Origin: Tretioscincus oriximinensis
Lineage: Eukaryota > Chordata > Lepidosauria > Squamata > Gymnophthalmidae
Assembly: GCA_022410635.1 (NCBI GenBank)
Contig: JAJVDF010000382.1
Span: 287,571 to 351,570 of the forward strand
Direction: 5' to 3'
DNA length: 64,000 nucleotides
Position numbers and translations under genes: made by a program. Below, one piece after another: positions 1-11,104 of this stretch. The notes beneath the pieces are model-generated. The model was not told where the DNA came from and made no database searches. It worked only from the letters and a program-made list of their open reading frames with translations. Within the stretch, counting starts at the first letter, position 1. Every line of letters begins with the position of its first letter.

Positions 1-3000
1 AGACCTGTACCTAATTGTCACTTTATATATTAATTACATATAAATAATTCTTTCTTCCAAGTGCACAGAAATAGCAAGTGAATGTCTGAAGGCAAAACAC
101 AGTGCCAGACTAAACATTTTATGTTCTGGTAAGATATGCAAAGTTCATTTGGACTATGTGAGAAGGATGCTTGATGCATGATTATCATATCTTCACATAG
201 CAAAAGAGGGGCCTGGAGCATGATGAGGAGAATAATGCTTTTAGAGGAGAATAATGGTCAACTCAGGAGAAAATGGAAGTATATATGTTCACTGTCTGGC
301 ACCTGTAGACCTCTTCATAAGAAGTTCTAGTAGACCTCTTAGAAGGAAGAAGAACAGAGTGTGATCTAGCAGGAGGCCAGGTTTGGTAAGGGAAAATTTA
401 CTCAATGAATCATTCATCAAATTCCTCACTTCGGTTTCTTTTTGGACAGATGTTTGTCCTCTGCTCTAATGACCAGTTTATTCACATTTACTGCAGCTGT
501 ATGAAAAATTCAGGTTTTAAAAAAATCAAGTACCTAAAAAGGATGCTGGCCTAGTACCAGTGGAGANTTGCAGTGTAGTCTTGAAATAAAAGTGGAAGAT
601 AGTGGGCCTTTCTTTGGAAAGCTGCCTTTGATCTCCTCAAATTGTATTTTGAGTCCAAATACAATATATCAATATACAGGTCAAGGAAATCAAAATCAGC
701 CTTCTTTGGAAGCCTTGCCATACCTCATCTAAATTTGATTTTTGAACTTTAAAGGATTTAAAGTTCTACTTAAAAAGGATTAATGTTAGATCCTCATGGG
801 TCTCATGGTACCATAGAGACTAATAAGAAAAAAGTAAACAGCATGAGCTTTCATTGACTAATCTTCTTCAGATCCTTGTGTGGAACAAAATAGATTTTCT
901 GCTAGCAAACTTGACTTAAGAATTTTACATTAAAAAGTAAAAGATGATGTTGAAGTATATAATATGAAAAACAACCTTAATTATCATTGTTTCTCTAAAT
1001 TACAGCACTGAAGTTCTTATTCTCCATAAAACCTGTCAAGAAATATGCTCATTCCCAATTATTTCAGACTGGTGCACAATCCATGTACTTTTTGCTGATA
1101 TAGTTCTTATAGCTTTTTTTATTGCATTTTGTTTTTGAAATCAAATTACTTTGATACTTATGATAAAAAACAATACTCAAGACCAGCTTCAATGATCTCC
1201 TTTGAACCATCTTAGTAATATCAAATTTTGTTGTGAGTACAACATAACAAATATACCAGCATAAGTTGGCACCCCATCTTAGGGTGGGGGGTCTTACCTC
1301 TCTATACAGAATATTTACACACATTAAGATTTTGTATTGTTGTNCCACATATCACACAAGCCATTGCCAATACTTTAGATCGTAATACACATATTGCCTG
1401 TGTTGTATCTTGTGCAAAACAATGAACAAATGGGGTGAAAATACCACTGATTTCAATGAAANCTTCTTTAGCCTCCAGAATTTCTAGCTGCCTGATTCAA
1501 ATGTTACCTTAAGTCTACCCTTCTCTTCATTAGAATGACTTCCAAGNTTTTTATTTTTATTTGGTCTTCCTGCATTTACATCAGAAACAACCACAGTCAC
1601 CATTAGATATAATCCTGGAGAATGAGTTTCTACCTAGTTTACCTTACATTACAATACAGACCTATACCAAAGAACTTAGCTATACGACTCCAAGATTCAT
1701 AAAAGCTTGTTAATTTAGCTGGAAACACTTTTCCATATTTCAACAGAATTCGTGTTATTCATTTCAAAATAGCTGACCTGAATGCACATATTTCACTAGT
1801 TTTTCTTAGGGTTGCGAATCCAGGTCAGTCTTTCTGTACCTTTAGTAATTGTATAGTGGTTGAAAGTTATCCAATGTTACTTATTATAAGCAGTAGCTGT
1901 CAAAATTCACTTTTTCACTCTGCTGTTAAAATGCAGGATCCCTGACCTAGATTCCATATGAAAAGCTAGTTTTTCCATGTAAATGAAACATATTTCCCCA
2001 CCAAAATGTTCATATAATTACAATGTATTCATTTTTAAAAAGATCAATTTTAATGAGTGTTAACAAATTGCATTTTATCTAACAGGATTTTTTCATGTAT
2101 GAATAGTCAAGAAAAAAATCTTAACAATATAAGTTCTCAAGTATTTAGAATGTGCAACTTACATTACAGAATACACTTTAAGCCAAAGAGCAGCTAAGGG
2201 TACAATTTTCATTCCATTCAAGTCAGAGGCAAAGTTAATGTTATTGGATCTGTGTTTCACTCTAAATCATTGAACCAAACCGTCAATATACTACAGGTAA
2301 AGTATTGTTAGATAAAATGGCAGCTATGTATTGTGTTATCCATAAAAGTATTTCAATTATAGGGCAGGGCAGGTCATATCATATGGTTTTGACCAATTGC
2401 CTTTCAGTTAACATAGCGATAACAATATTGTGACCTCTGTATCAGAAAAGTATTTTTGCACTATGTGCCTTATACTAGTTGTAAACACAAGATCTGTAAC
2501 ATTTTTGTTCTATTTTCATAGGCATGTTTACATCTACAACTAGATATGTTATAAATTATAAAAATTATTTGTGTAATAAATATACCATTTGGTCCTCACT
2601 TAAACACATTGGTATTCTTTGCATTAATAAATCTTTTAGAGGATTGGTTATTCGTGGTTTGGGATTCTGATACTCAAATAAGGACTCAGCAAAGGAAGGG
2701 AGACAGAGAATGACCCCACTGTGATTACCCCCACACAAAGTTTACTTATATATTGGTAGAGACATCATGAAGACTTTGCCCTACATGTTAATGGCACTTC
2801 AGCAGTGTCATTGGAAAAAAGTTCCTTTACTCTGGAATATGCTATAACAGGATTTTCCAGGATACTGAGAGAAGACACCAGCATGGGACAATGCAAAATC
2901 ACTGGCTGAGCATGCTCAGTATTTACTTTCTGGTTAGTGCTGCTGGCTGACCATAGTCAGTATGTACTTCCTGATTAGTTGTCTTGTCTATTCCATGCGG

Positions 3001-3840
3001 TTTTACAGGCACATGTGATGACTACATTCCACAATTCTTTTCCACCTCAGATTTTAACTTGTGTGGAGGTGACTTGTGCCTCCATCCTGTGTGACCACNC
3101 TCTACTTTTCTAATTCAGAAGATGAGCTAGAGGCTATGTTTTCTACTACACTCATCCATAACCAAAGGCTGTCAATTAAGGCTCTATTCAGAAGGGCATT
3201 TGGGGTGCCATGGAAGTGCGATGTGAGGTTGCCTCACAGTTTGGCATAAATCACACCAAAGTGGTACTATAAAGCCTCGATTTAGCATTACAAGCTATAG
3301 GGGAAAGAGAATTCCTGGAGTATTCTGATAGTTCTTTCCCGAACTATAGTGTAAAGGAGAGCAGGCACCTGGATCTATTGCCTACAGTTTCTGGGTATTA
3401 TAATTATACATGTAGGGACTACAGGTTCTGCTTCCACAGACCTCCATTCAATCCACTGTGTCCTCTTCTTGCTCCCCTGGGGAATCTCCTGGCATGACAG
3501 CCTGGATCATGACAGGCAACTGCCTTGCTGTGTCAAAGCTAAAGAATGGGGTAATCAACCATAGCACATTATTTAATATCAATTTATCTCTGGTTTGGTA
3601 TTGTTTACTAACAAATTTTCAAAATTCATATAGCATGGGGCTACATATAGTTTAGGTTTCTTTGTAACATCTTTATCTATAAATTGGTTGTGTCCATTCA
3701 TGAATGCCTTCACTTCTGACCAATCAGTGGATGCCTTTTCCATGCAGCTGTAGTCACAATGTAGACTGCAACTATGTCTTTGCCAAGGCTCTGCATTATC
3801 ATATAGCCTTGCCATGAGCACATATGCACATGCTCCCTGG
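1..3840. other. AT-rich DNA, no gene recognised
   Basis: No repeat family or coding exon could be recognised in this stretch. Only short open frames without protein-like composition occur. One degenerate 41-bp tandem duplication (2902-2982) is listed separately. The rest looks like unique intergenic or intronic DNA. Confidence 0.5.
2902..2982. repeat. Degenerate 41-bp tandem duplication
   Basis: Two adjacent units begin CTGGCTGAGCATGCTCAGTA and CTGGCTGACCATAGTCAGTA and continue with similar TTACTTTCTGGTTAG / GTACTTCCTGATTAG segments. The second unit starts 41 bases after the first. Divergence between units suggests an old duplication. No function is implied. Confidence 0.6.
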
Positions 3841-3855
3841 ATAAGGTAAGTATGT

Positions 3856-4190
3856 GGGGGGGGGGGGGGAGAGGAAAGTGGCAAGAGGTAACCCATGGAG
3901 GGTGGGATGCATTACAGAAGTGGAGTGCACAAGCCCTGCTTTTTGGACAGACAAGGTAAACGTGGAGGAGAAGGAGGTGGAGAAGTGGGAGAAGAAAGTA
4001 ATGGTGAAGGCTATGAGGAGTTGGTGCATTATGGAAGTGTGGGAGTTAAGGCAGGGGGAGGGAGAAAGGAGGGGGACATGTTAGAGGGAGAGGTGAAGGG
4101 AAGTGGGGGGAAGGAGTGGGAGTGGGAGGAAGAGAAAGGCAGGGAGGGGAGAGGGGATGAAGAGAGACGGATGACTGATGTGGTCCTTTT
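3856..4190 (+). repeat. Poly-G run and purine-rich tract with G4 motif
   Basis: A run of 14 G (3856-3869) opens about 330 bases strongly enriched in G and A on the plus strand. At 4098-4126 four runs of three or more G are separated by loops of 4, 7 and 3 bases, which fits the usual G-quadruplex pattern. The open frames across it are compositional artefacts rich in Gly and Glu. Confidence 0.7.
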
Positions 4191-4272
4191 GTATCTCAGG
4201 GAAACCCATCCCTGTCTCAGCGGAATGGGGACAGCCACACCAGCAGGTATTTGGCAAGGTATACAGGCCCCC

Positions 4273-4462
4273 TAGGCTGATCAGGTGCCCCCATTTGGGA
4301 GGGGTTGAAAACCTGTTTTTAGGATGCCTTCCGTTTTTTTCTGAGGGAAAAAAATTAAAAAACAAAAAAAGATTCGAAAAGAAATTCAAAGAAAAAACTG
4401 GGAAGCATCCCCAAACCGGGTTTTCAAGCCCCTCCCCCAAAGGGGGTCATCTGATCAGTCTA
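4273..4462. mobile_element. Inverted-repeat element, family F3, copy 1
   Basis: The two ends are inverted copies of each other. The left end starts TAGGCTGATCAGGTGCCCCC and the reverse complement of the right end starts TAGACTGATCAGATGACCCC. The arms run about 70 bases and enclose an A-rich centre. A second copy with the same ends lies at 27799-28000. It is a non-autonomous DNA transposon by structure. An imperfect direct repeat (CAGGCCCC / CAGGCCGC) flanks it, but the exact edge is uncertain by one base. Confidence 0.7.
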
Positions 4463-5092
4463 CAGGCCGCCCCAACTTGTACTGTGAGTTGGTTCCACAT
4501 ACCAGCTTCCAAAGGTGCCCTCATGCTGATGGGACAGGGAACTATGTGGTTGCAGAGGGGAGATGCTCAGGATCCCATTTTTGCATAAGTGTGTCTATTT
4601 ATTTAAAAATACTGTATTTTGTAATGGAGACTATCAGCTTATTGATATTTGGAATATTTAGCACTTATGGCAATGCATAAATGGATGAATGTTTCAGTCA
4701 TGGATTGGACATATGGAATAAATGTAAAATAAAAAAGTTTTTGCTGTATGTTAATTACACATTTATTCTAAGTCTGCCAAAATTATATTCCTGAATCTGC
4801 TGCTGAGCTAACATGTTCAATATTTGAATTAAAACTTCTTGTTTCTTGCTAATGTCAAAGTTCCATTATCATAATGGAAAAATACAAATCTTGCAAAAAA
4901 AAATACAGAACTAGTACACAACATTGTCAGAAAGTTTTCTGACTGTCTGNCATAGATCCACCTTGTGGATATCATTTAATTTTACAAAATTTACACCAGT
5001 CCTACTCTACAAAATATACCAGTTGTCAGTTGTTTCCAGTTTAATCAGCCATTCACTGAATTTGCCTGTTCTTAGAAACTACGTGGATTAAG

Positions 5093-5336
5093 GCTGCATC
5101 CTCATGACTGTGATACTGCACTTTAGAGGCAAATCATGCGCATCCAGCCTTCCATGCAATTATTGTGCAATATATAGCCACCACATATATTCAGATTTTA
5201 ACAGCCTACATTTTGTAATCTCCAAAAGAAAAATCTCTAAAGCCTATCTGCAAATTGTAAAAATCTCATTGACTCTTGGAGNACAATATCTGCTTAGGAA
5301 TAGTGCGCAGGGTCGCAAAGAATTCTGGAGATTGTA
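5093..5336 (+). mobile_element. Dispersed family F1, copy 1 (partial)
   Basis: It starts AAGGCTGCATCCTCATGACT and carries the landmarks CATCCAGCCTTCCATGC, ATAGCCACCA, TCATTGACTCTTGGAG and GTCGCAAAGAATTCTGGAGA. These landmarks recur in the same order at 9275, 26322 and 46650, and inverted at 14795 and 37690. The copy is cut at its right edge by a CR1 3' end. No coding capacity is visible, so it is a non-autonomous element. Confidence 0.6.
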
Positions 5337-5667
5337 AGAACATAAGAGCCCTGCTGAATTGGGATGGAGCCCATCTAGTCCAGCATTCTGTCTCACACCG
5401 TGACCCACCAATTGTACCTGGGCAGTCTGGAACAGAAGAAGACAAAATCTTCAACTGTTCTTGATGCCTTTTAAATGGCATTTCAGGAATCTTGCCTGTT
5501 GCTCCTTCTCAGAGGCAGTATCAAGACATCCATCCTATAGCTANTTATACCTTTGGTGTCCATGAACTTGTCTAATCCCATCTTGAAGCTATCCTGGCTG
5601 CTAGCTACCACCACCTTTTCTGGAAGTAAATTCCAATAGCTGATGACCCTCTTAGGAAAATGCAACA
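5337..5667 (-). mobile_element. CR1 3' end with C-terminal ORF2 fragment
   Basis: Read on the minus strand, this holds the last codons of a CR1 ORF2, then the 3' untranslated region. Motifs are SYWNLLPEKVVVASSQDSFK and LDKFMDTKGI, which match the end of the better copy at 52903. The untranslated part contains the CR1 phrase meaning on the plus strand CCCATCTAGTCCAGCATTCT. It is 5'-truncated and non-functional. Confidence 0.85.
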
Positions 5668-5669
5668 GT

Positions 5670-8330
5670 TCCTTCTGGGGCTCATCATTCGAACTAGACA
5701 GAAAAGACGCAGCAGCTGAATGGCGAGGTAAAACGGGGACAAGCAGCTAACACATTTTTTTAAAAAGTGTTTTTATATCAGGGCAAATTTTTATATTATT
5801 TTCTGAATCTGAGAGTTTGACCTCATTTTATTGGTCTTCATTCAACTTCTTATTTCAGGCATCTTTCTTGGATGGTCACATCCTCTTCTGATTTTGCAAT
5901 TATTAAGTTATCGACATTTCACCACTTCCTCTGACATGAGTTCATTGGTCCCTGAATCTACCCAATCATTTTTCAGTTTGACAAAACAAGCCAAGATGGT
6001 CATGGGAAATCTACATTAATTTAATAAATAAAATAAAATGAATGAATAAACAAAAAAACATTTAATCCCCATTTGATTTATTGTTTAAATTAATCTAAAT
6101 ATATCAATTCTTAGATCATGGGATCTCACCCCATATTAGTAGGATTTTAGATCAGACTCTCTAAATCTAATTACTGCCTTTCTGTTGTGCTGTTTATTTA
6201 CATTAAACAGTTCCTAGCTAGCTTTCTAAACAAGAATGAGATAACACTATCTAAATATAACACCATCGAAAGAACATTAGCTAATAAGAGTTTCTTGGGC
6301 CTAGTTAGTAACTTTAAAGGTGTTTTACCTGCAGTCATGTTTGTTGCTAGTTTTAATATGCAGTACATTTCTTTGGCCACTTAGGGACAGCATTTCTACA
6401 TACGACATTATTGTGCTGTCAAAAGAGGCTTTATACTTTGGATAATCCACTTCCAAAAAGACAAAACTATTGCTATTCTTTGTAAAGATGAAGANATGAC
6501 ATTTTTATATAAATGAAATAACAAGCTAGGAAGCAACAATATACATAATATACTGACAACTTAATTTAAAAGCCTTTTAAAAAATGTCAATNATGTCTTT
6601 GCATTATAATTTCCAGTGTAAATAAATAGTACTTTGCATAAAAGTACCTCAGAAAAGGTACTGTTTGCTTTACCTTTAACAGATATATTAAAACTAAGGT
6701 ATGTTATATTTCTATTTTTGTTCCCCCAACTGATGTTTTTCTGAGCTGGAAAAGACAGAACATTGAGTCAAGAGGAATGGACATGTAAATTCCAAAGTTT
6801 GAAAACAAATGATGGGAAAGGGCAGCTAGTAGAGGAATTAGACAAATTGATGGAAAGTAGGCCTACTAATGCCGATTACAAAATGAATGTAAAAAAATCG
6901 CAAGATTTTGGTATGAGAAGCCAGTGTGTGTGTGCATNTTGGAGTTGTGATCGTGAATTTAGAGTGAACAAAATGGGCTGCCTCTTCTCCACAATGACTA
7001 AGGACTTTTGTGCATGTACCTAATAACCCAATTTAAGTACAGTTACCAAAAGTGAAAGGAAAAGAAAAGGATGGACAGAACTGCTACATTTCCAATCGAT
7101 ATATCAAAGAGAAAACTTCAGCAATTGCTACTAGCATTATAAAATGTATTTGCTAAAAGTTCATTTTTGACGTACCCATTAAGATGCAGCACTCCTGTCT
7201 ATAATTACTTCTTCTCTTGAATTGAAAACCAGAATACCAACTGGGCTAAACCCAAGCTACACCCACCTACCCAAGCAATACCCCTACTCAACCAAAGCTG
7301 CACTCTCATCCTACTCAATCCATACTTTCACCCAAATATGCAAATTGTTAAGTTTGCTTTTATTATGGGCTGTCCTTCCCCTCCCACCTCTGCTTTCCTC
7401 CCACCCTCCCACAGGTTAGGGTTCCTACTTAAAAACTGGGTATATGCACCAGGTATTAAAAGTTGTGCCTGGTGAAAAATTCTTTCGTCTATAACCATTA
7501 AAGGGGCAAAGCTTTACTACCATTTTTATGTGGAAGCTCTACCTCAGCCCCCACGTATAGGGGTTGGTGATCCTATTGCCCCTCAGTTACTTTCACATGT
7601 TCTCATTGTTGCTGGCAGAGTGGAGGGGAAGCCAGAAATGGACAGGCACCTGACCTTAATCTTTGATGGCTGTGCAACATCTTGGGGACCTTTTCTGAGG
7701 TATGCATGTGGGTCTTTCCCAGCAGTAGTAGATGCAAGTGAAAAACCTGCTGACATCATACAAGCCTTGAAAAAAGCCCGAGGTGTGGCCAGCTTCCTCG
7801 CCAGTTGCCAAGCCAGCTTCATCAACATTCTGCCAGTTGCCAGGCCACCCAGAAGATTTGGGGATAGGGAGAGAGGAGGAGAAGGGAAGAAGGATCTGAG
7901 CAAAATGGCATCAGTTCCAAAAGACTCGAGAACCTGGAATTTTTCAGACTTATGTGATGGCTGGGAAGAGTCCCAAATCTGGGATTTTTCTGACCATTCT
8001 AGGACATATAGTAAACTTACTGGGTTTTTTCTGGTACACATAGGCTTAAGAAACTCAGTAGTTCACATTAATACAGATGAGATATAAACTAAGACTCCTC
8101 TAATGGTAGACCATATTAATCAGTACTGTGCCTTGTGGCAGTGATTTCTGTTCTGAAATTAAGTGGTGAAATTAAGCAGTGGCTGGCATGTACTATGGCA
8201 GCCAGCCCAGATAACTGTTGGCAAACACAGCTCTATGGGTTGACAGTTGGGTTTGCCTCGAAAAAGCTTCCCTGTCCATGTCCTAAAGACCCGTGGTTAG
8301 TATCACCGACATATTAGAGTGGTCAGAATG
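5670..8330. other. Unique DNA with one unexplained open frame
   Basis: No repeat is recognised. An AT-rich simple stretch lies near 6017-6060. A 185-codon open frame (7530-8087, plus strand) sits in locally more GC-rich DNA. Its predicted protein has no family motif, no signal peptide and no membrane segment. It contains a short imperfect internal duplication (NFSDLCDGWEES / DFSDHS). A chance open frame is the more likely reading. Confidence 0.4.
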
Positions 8331-8720
8331 CAAAGAATCATACGTACTGAATCACAACAATATCCAACAATATCCAAAACGCAATAATGAAGTCAGAAAA
8401 CACAAGCCAAGGTCAGGAATTCACTAGCTGGTTAACACAGAGAGAATAACAAGTTTGCCTCCAGCATTTAGAAGCTCTTCTGGTTGCTTCACTCCTGTAG
8501 GGAGGGTTGCCTTCCAGCTGCTCTCTCTCTCAGCCTCTGGGAACACTGGAGAAAGGCCCTACCACACCACTGCTTCATCACCAGCTTACGATGGCTTGTA
8601 TCCTCTTCATTATTAGGCTCCTGGCCAGCTGGCACTCCTAGTTTGGTCTCTACTGAAGATATATGTCTTCTCCCCTTCTGCTTCTGACTCAGTTTCAGCC
8701 ATGATCTCTTTATCTGAGTC
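8330..8720 (-). repeat. Possible old transposon fragment
   Basis: Read on the minus strand, this region has the acidic-codon, then TTCCTGACCTTGGC / TTCTGACTTC-rich style common in reptile LTR or DNA-transposon flanks. No terminal repeat, primer-binding site or enzyme motif could be found. The identification is an impression only. Confidence 0.2.
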
Positions 8721-8890
8721 TAATCCAAATGTAGACTGGATTTGAATATACATGAGCATGGTAAAGGCATAAAGGGCCTAACTGACTAATAGGTTTGGGA
8801 AAGATTGATTCTTAACCATAATCTAACAATGGGCACCTCCATACACTGTTACACAGCATGTTTTAAGGACATAGTGGGCTACAGACAGTT

Positions 8891-9045
8891 GTCTATTTTT
8901 ATACCCCGCCTTATACCTGAAGGTCTCAGGACGTCCAGCAATAAAAACAATACAAAAATGACATTAAAAACAGTATCTAAAACTGGGAAGAGAAATAACG
9001 TTTCTTCAACCAAAGGCCAGATTACCTTTATTGTTGCGCAGACTT
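8891..9045 (-). mobile_element. L2 3' end fragment
   Basis: It contains the L2 tail motif seen on the plus strand as ATACCCCGCCTTATACCTGA followed by GGTCTCAGGAC. The adjacent sequence CTTCAACCAAAGGCCAG also occurs in the full L2 tail at 42130. The minus strand is the coding strand. Confidence 0.8.
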
Positions 9046-9274
9046 GCAGGAGATGTCCGTGAGTGGACTGCAGCATTGCCATAGTAATAGCTGGAATGCT
9101 CTCTTCTCGTTTATGTGGCTCCCAACAGCCACTGCTTGAACCTGAGCATCTGGTCTCATGTGGCTTTGTATACATTCTCACCACTGCTGTGCGGAAATCC
9201 TCTGAGCTGTGAGCCACATGCTGGAAGGCTCTGCTACAGAAGCAGACAATGGCCTCATCCCCATTCACAATTTC

Positions 9275-9600
9275 ACTCAAAGTGGATGCAACATTACCTT
9301 CTCTCCATCCCATGAAGTCATGTGTGTACAGCAATCCACTCGCTGAAAGGGTCTATTATCGTGGGACAACTAGCCACCACATTTCATGCGATTCAGCAGC
9401 AGGAAGTTTGAAATATCCAAAATTAAACTATAGGGACTTTCATAAATGAAAAACAAAGCAAATCTCGTGAGACTTTGGGGTGAGACTAACAATCCATTGG
9501 CTCTTGGCTCACAGAGAATCTTGGGAATTGTAGGCAGTATTGGGGAGAATGCTGAGGATTGTAGTTAGGCAAGCACAGCAATGTCTTAAGAGGCTCCTCA
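9275..9600 (+). mobile_element. Dispersed family F1, copy 2
   Basis: It shares ordered landmarks with the copy at 26322: ACCTTCTCTCCATCCCATGA, ACTAGCCACCACATTTCATG, CATTGGCTCTTGGCTCACAG and GAATGCTGAGGATTGTAG. The sequence GTGGATGCAGCCT at about 9810 could be its inverted right terminus, which would extend the element to that point. Confidence 0.6.
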
Positions 9601-9922
9601 TGTAACAACATCGCTAAGCAAAGAGTCAGAGCAACATGAAAGCTAAGGTAAAATAAGGTGGGTGGTTAACACATTAAAAAATAAATCAAGGGAAACAATG
9701 AGGTAGAGATAAGGTCCATATGTGCTCTGAGGAGCACTGGTAAGGTGTATGTGTGTGTGATAGAGCTGTCTTCAGATCGCTCCCATACAGTTTGGAAGCT
9801 GACGTGTGGATGCAGCCTGTGTCAGCTCTTAAATGAATCCTACTTCTGACTGTTTTCCTCACAGATTAGTAATATATTGTTAGACTTTAGCACTGTTTTT
9901 ATAGTAACTAAAAACAGCAACC

Positions 9923-9972
9923 CACTAAGCTACATAAAATTTAAAGAACATTATTGTTCATTTAGCTTAGTG
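9923..9972. repeat. Small hairpin
   Basis: CACTAAGCT (9923-9931) is the exact inverse of AGCTTAGTG (9964-9972), with a further inner pairing of AAGAACA with TGTTCATT around ATTA. It lies outside recognised repeats. It could be coincidental. Confidence 0.4.
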
Positions 9973-10529
9973 AGTTCTGAATACAATTGTTTTTCTGCCA
10001 GATACAGTACTCCCATTACAGCACTCCTAAAAATATAGTTTCCTGGCAGAATTTTAAAGCAGAGGAAATTTGTGGCTTTGCATGATTTAAACTAACGCCC
10101 TTTCTTTATTTTCCACAATAATTCCAAGAGGTGCTTTATTAATAGAGACAGAAATTCACATCTTATGTCCAAATTTCTGCATCATACAACTTTGTCTGAA
10201 GTTGAACCCTTTGACTAAGAGAGGAATAGAAGAAATTTCCACCAAACATAAGTAAAGACCTCATGCAGACATCTAAGGCTCAAAGATTTTCAAACTAGCA
10301 GAAAGCAACATAAATTAACCCAAAAGAGCATGCCTTTTAAAAGTTTCCCTCTCGTCTTCTTAGAGAAACCAGGCCATCTCAAATATTCTGACTTAAAAAT
10401 TAGTTCCAATTAATATTTCCTGATCCATCAATTGCTTTTGTGGAAACTCCAAACTGAAACCCCACCTCACAGATGGCTGAGCCAATGAACCCTTCTTTTT
10501 GTAGGTACTGTCTGGATTTTTAATGGTCT

Positions 10530-10640
10530 CATTTTAATGTTTTAATAGTTGTTTTATTGTGATCCACTTTGAGACCTTTGGTATAGGGCAGAATAGCAAG
10601 TAAGTAAGAAAATAAAATAAGAAAATAAATAAAAGGTTTA
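10530..10640 (+). mobile_element. L2 3' end fragment
   Basis: The tail motif TTTGAGACCTTTGGTATAGG is followed by an AAATAAAA-rich terminus, as in the L2 tail at 44600-44668. Only the last part of the 3' untranslated region survives. Confidence 0.75.
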
Positions 10641-10762
10641 TAAATTTAGGCTATATAAATGCAAAAAAGCACATCAATGAGTATAGCAAAATCAAAGTAA
10701 ATCTCATTGCCACCTCAGCTAAGTATCAGTTTCTACTTTAGAAACTGAGTGGTAGAAGAGCG

Positions 10763-11101
10763 ATGACAGACAAGAGAAAGTATTTTTCACAGTCAAGGAA
10801 AAATATTTTTTCACTTCCGGAAGCTGTGATGGTATCTAGCAACCTGGTGAGCTTTAGGATTGGACATGTTCATGGAAGCCAAAGATATAAAGTAAATAGC
10901 TACTCAGATGGATCTTTTGATACTGTCTCCAAGGTGGAACAACGGGCTGTATTTCTGAAGTACCATTTGCTGGGAGCCAATTTTGCCTTCTTCCATTTCA
11001 GACTGCCCAGGTGCAATTGGTGGGCCACTGTCTGAGACAAAATGCTGAACTTGATGGGCTCTGGCCCCATTCAGCAGTGCTCTTCGTATGTTCTTATATA
11101 C
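10763..11101 (+). mobile_element. CR1 3' end fragment
   Basis: Phrases typical of the CR1 C-terminus and 3' untranslated region follow in order: AGCAACCTGGTGAGCTTTAG, GGATTGGACATGTTCATGGA, TGGGAGCCAA and CTGAACTTGATGGGCTCTGG. It ends at TTCTTATATA. The part from 11001 aligns with the reverse complement of 52695-52800. It is non-coding through many changes. Confidence 0.8.
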
Positions 11102-11104
11102 CTA

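Noticed and set aside
3895..4275. Gly/Glu-rich 126-codon protein
   Set aside because: It is a product of the purine-rich tract and runs into an inverted-repeat element.
7530..8087. 185-codon plus-strand open frame as a host gene
   Set aside because: There is no recognisable domain, the opposite strand is also open for 152 codons, and composition follows local GC content. A chance frame is more likely.
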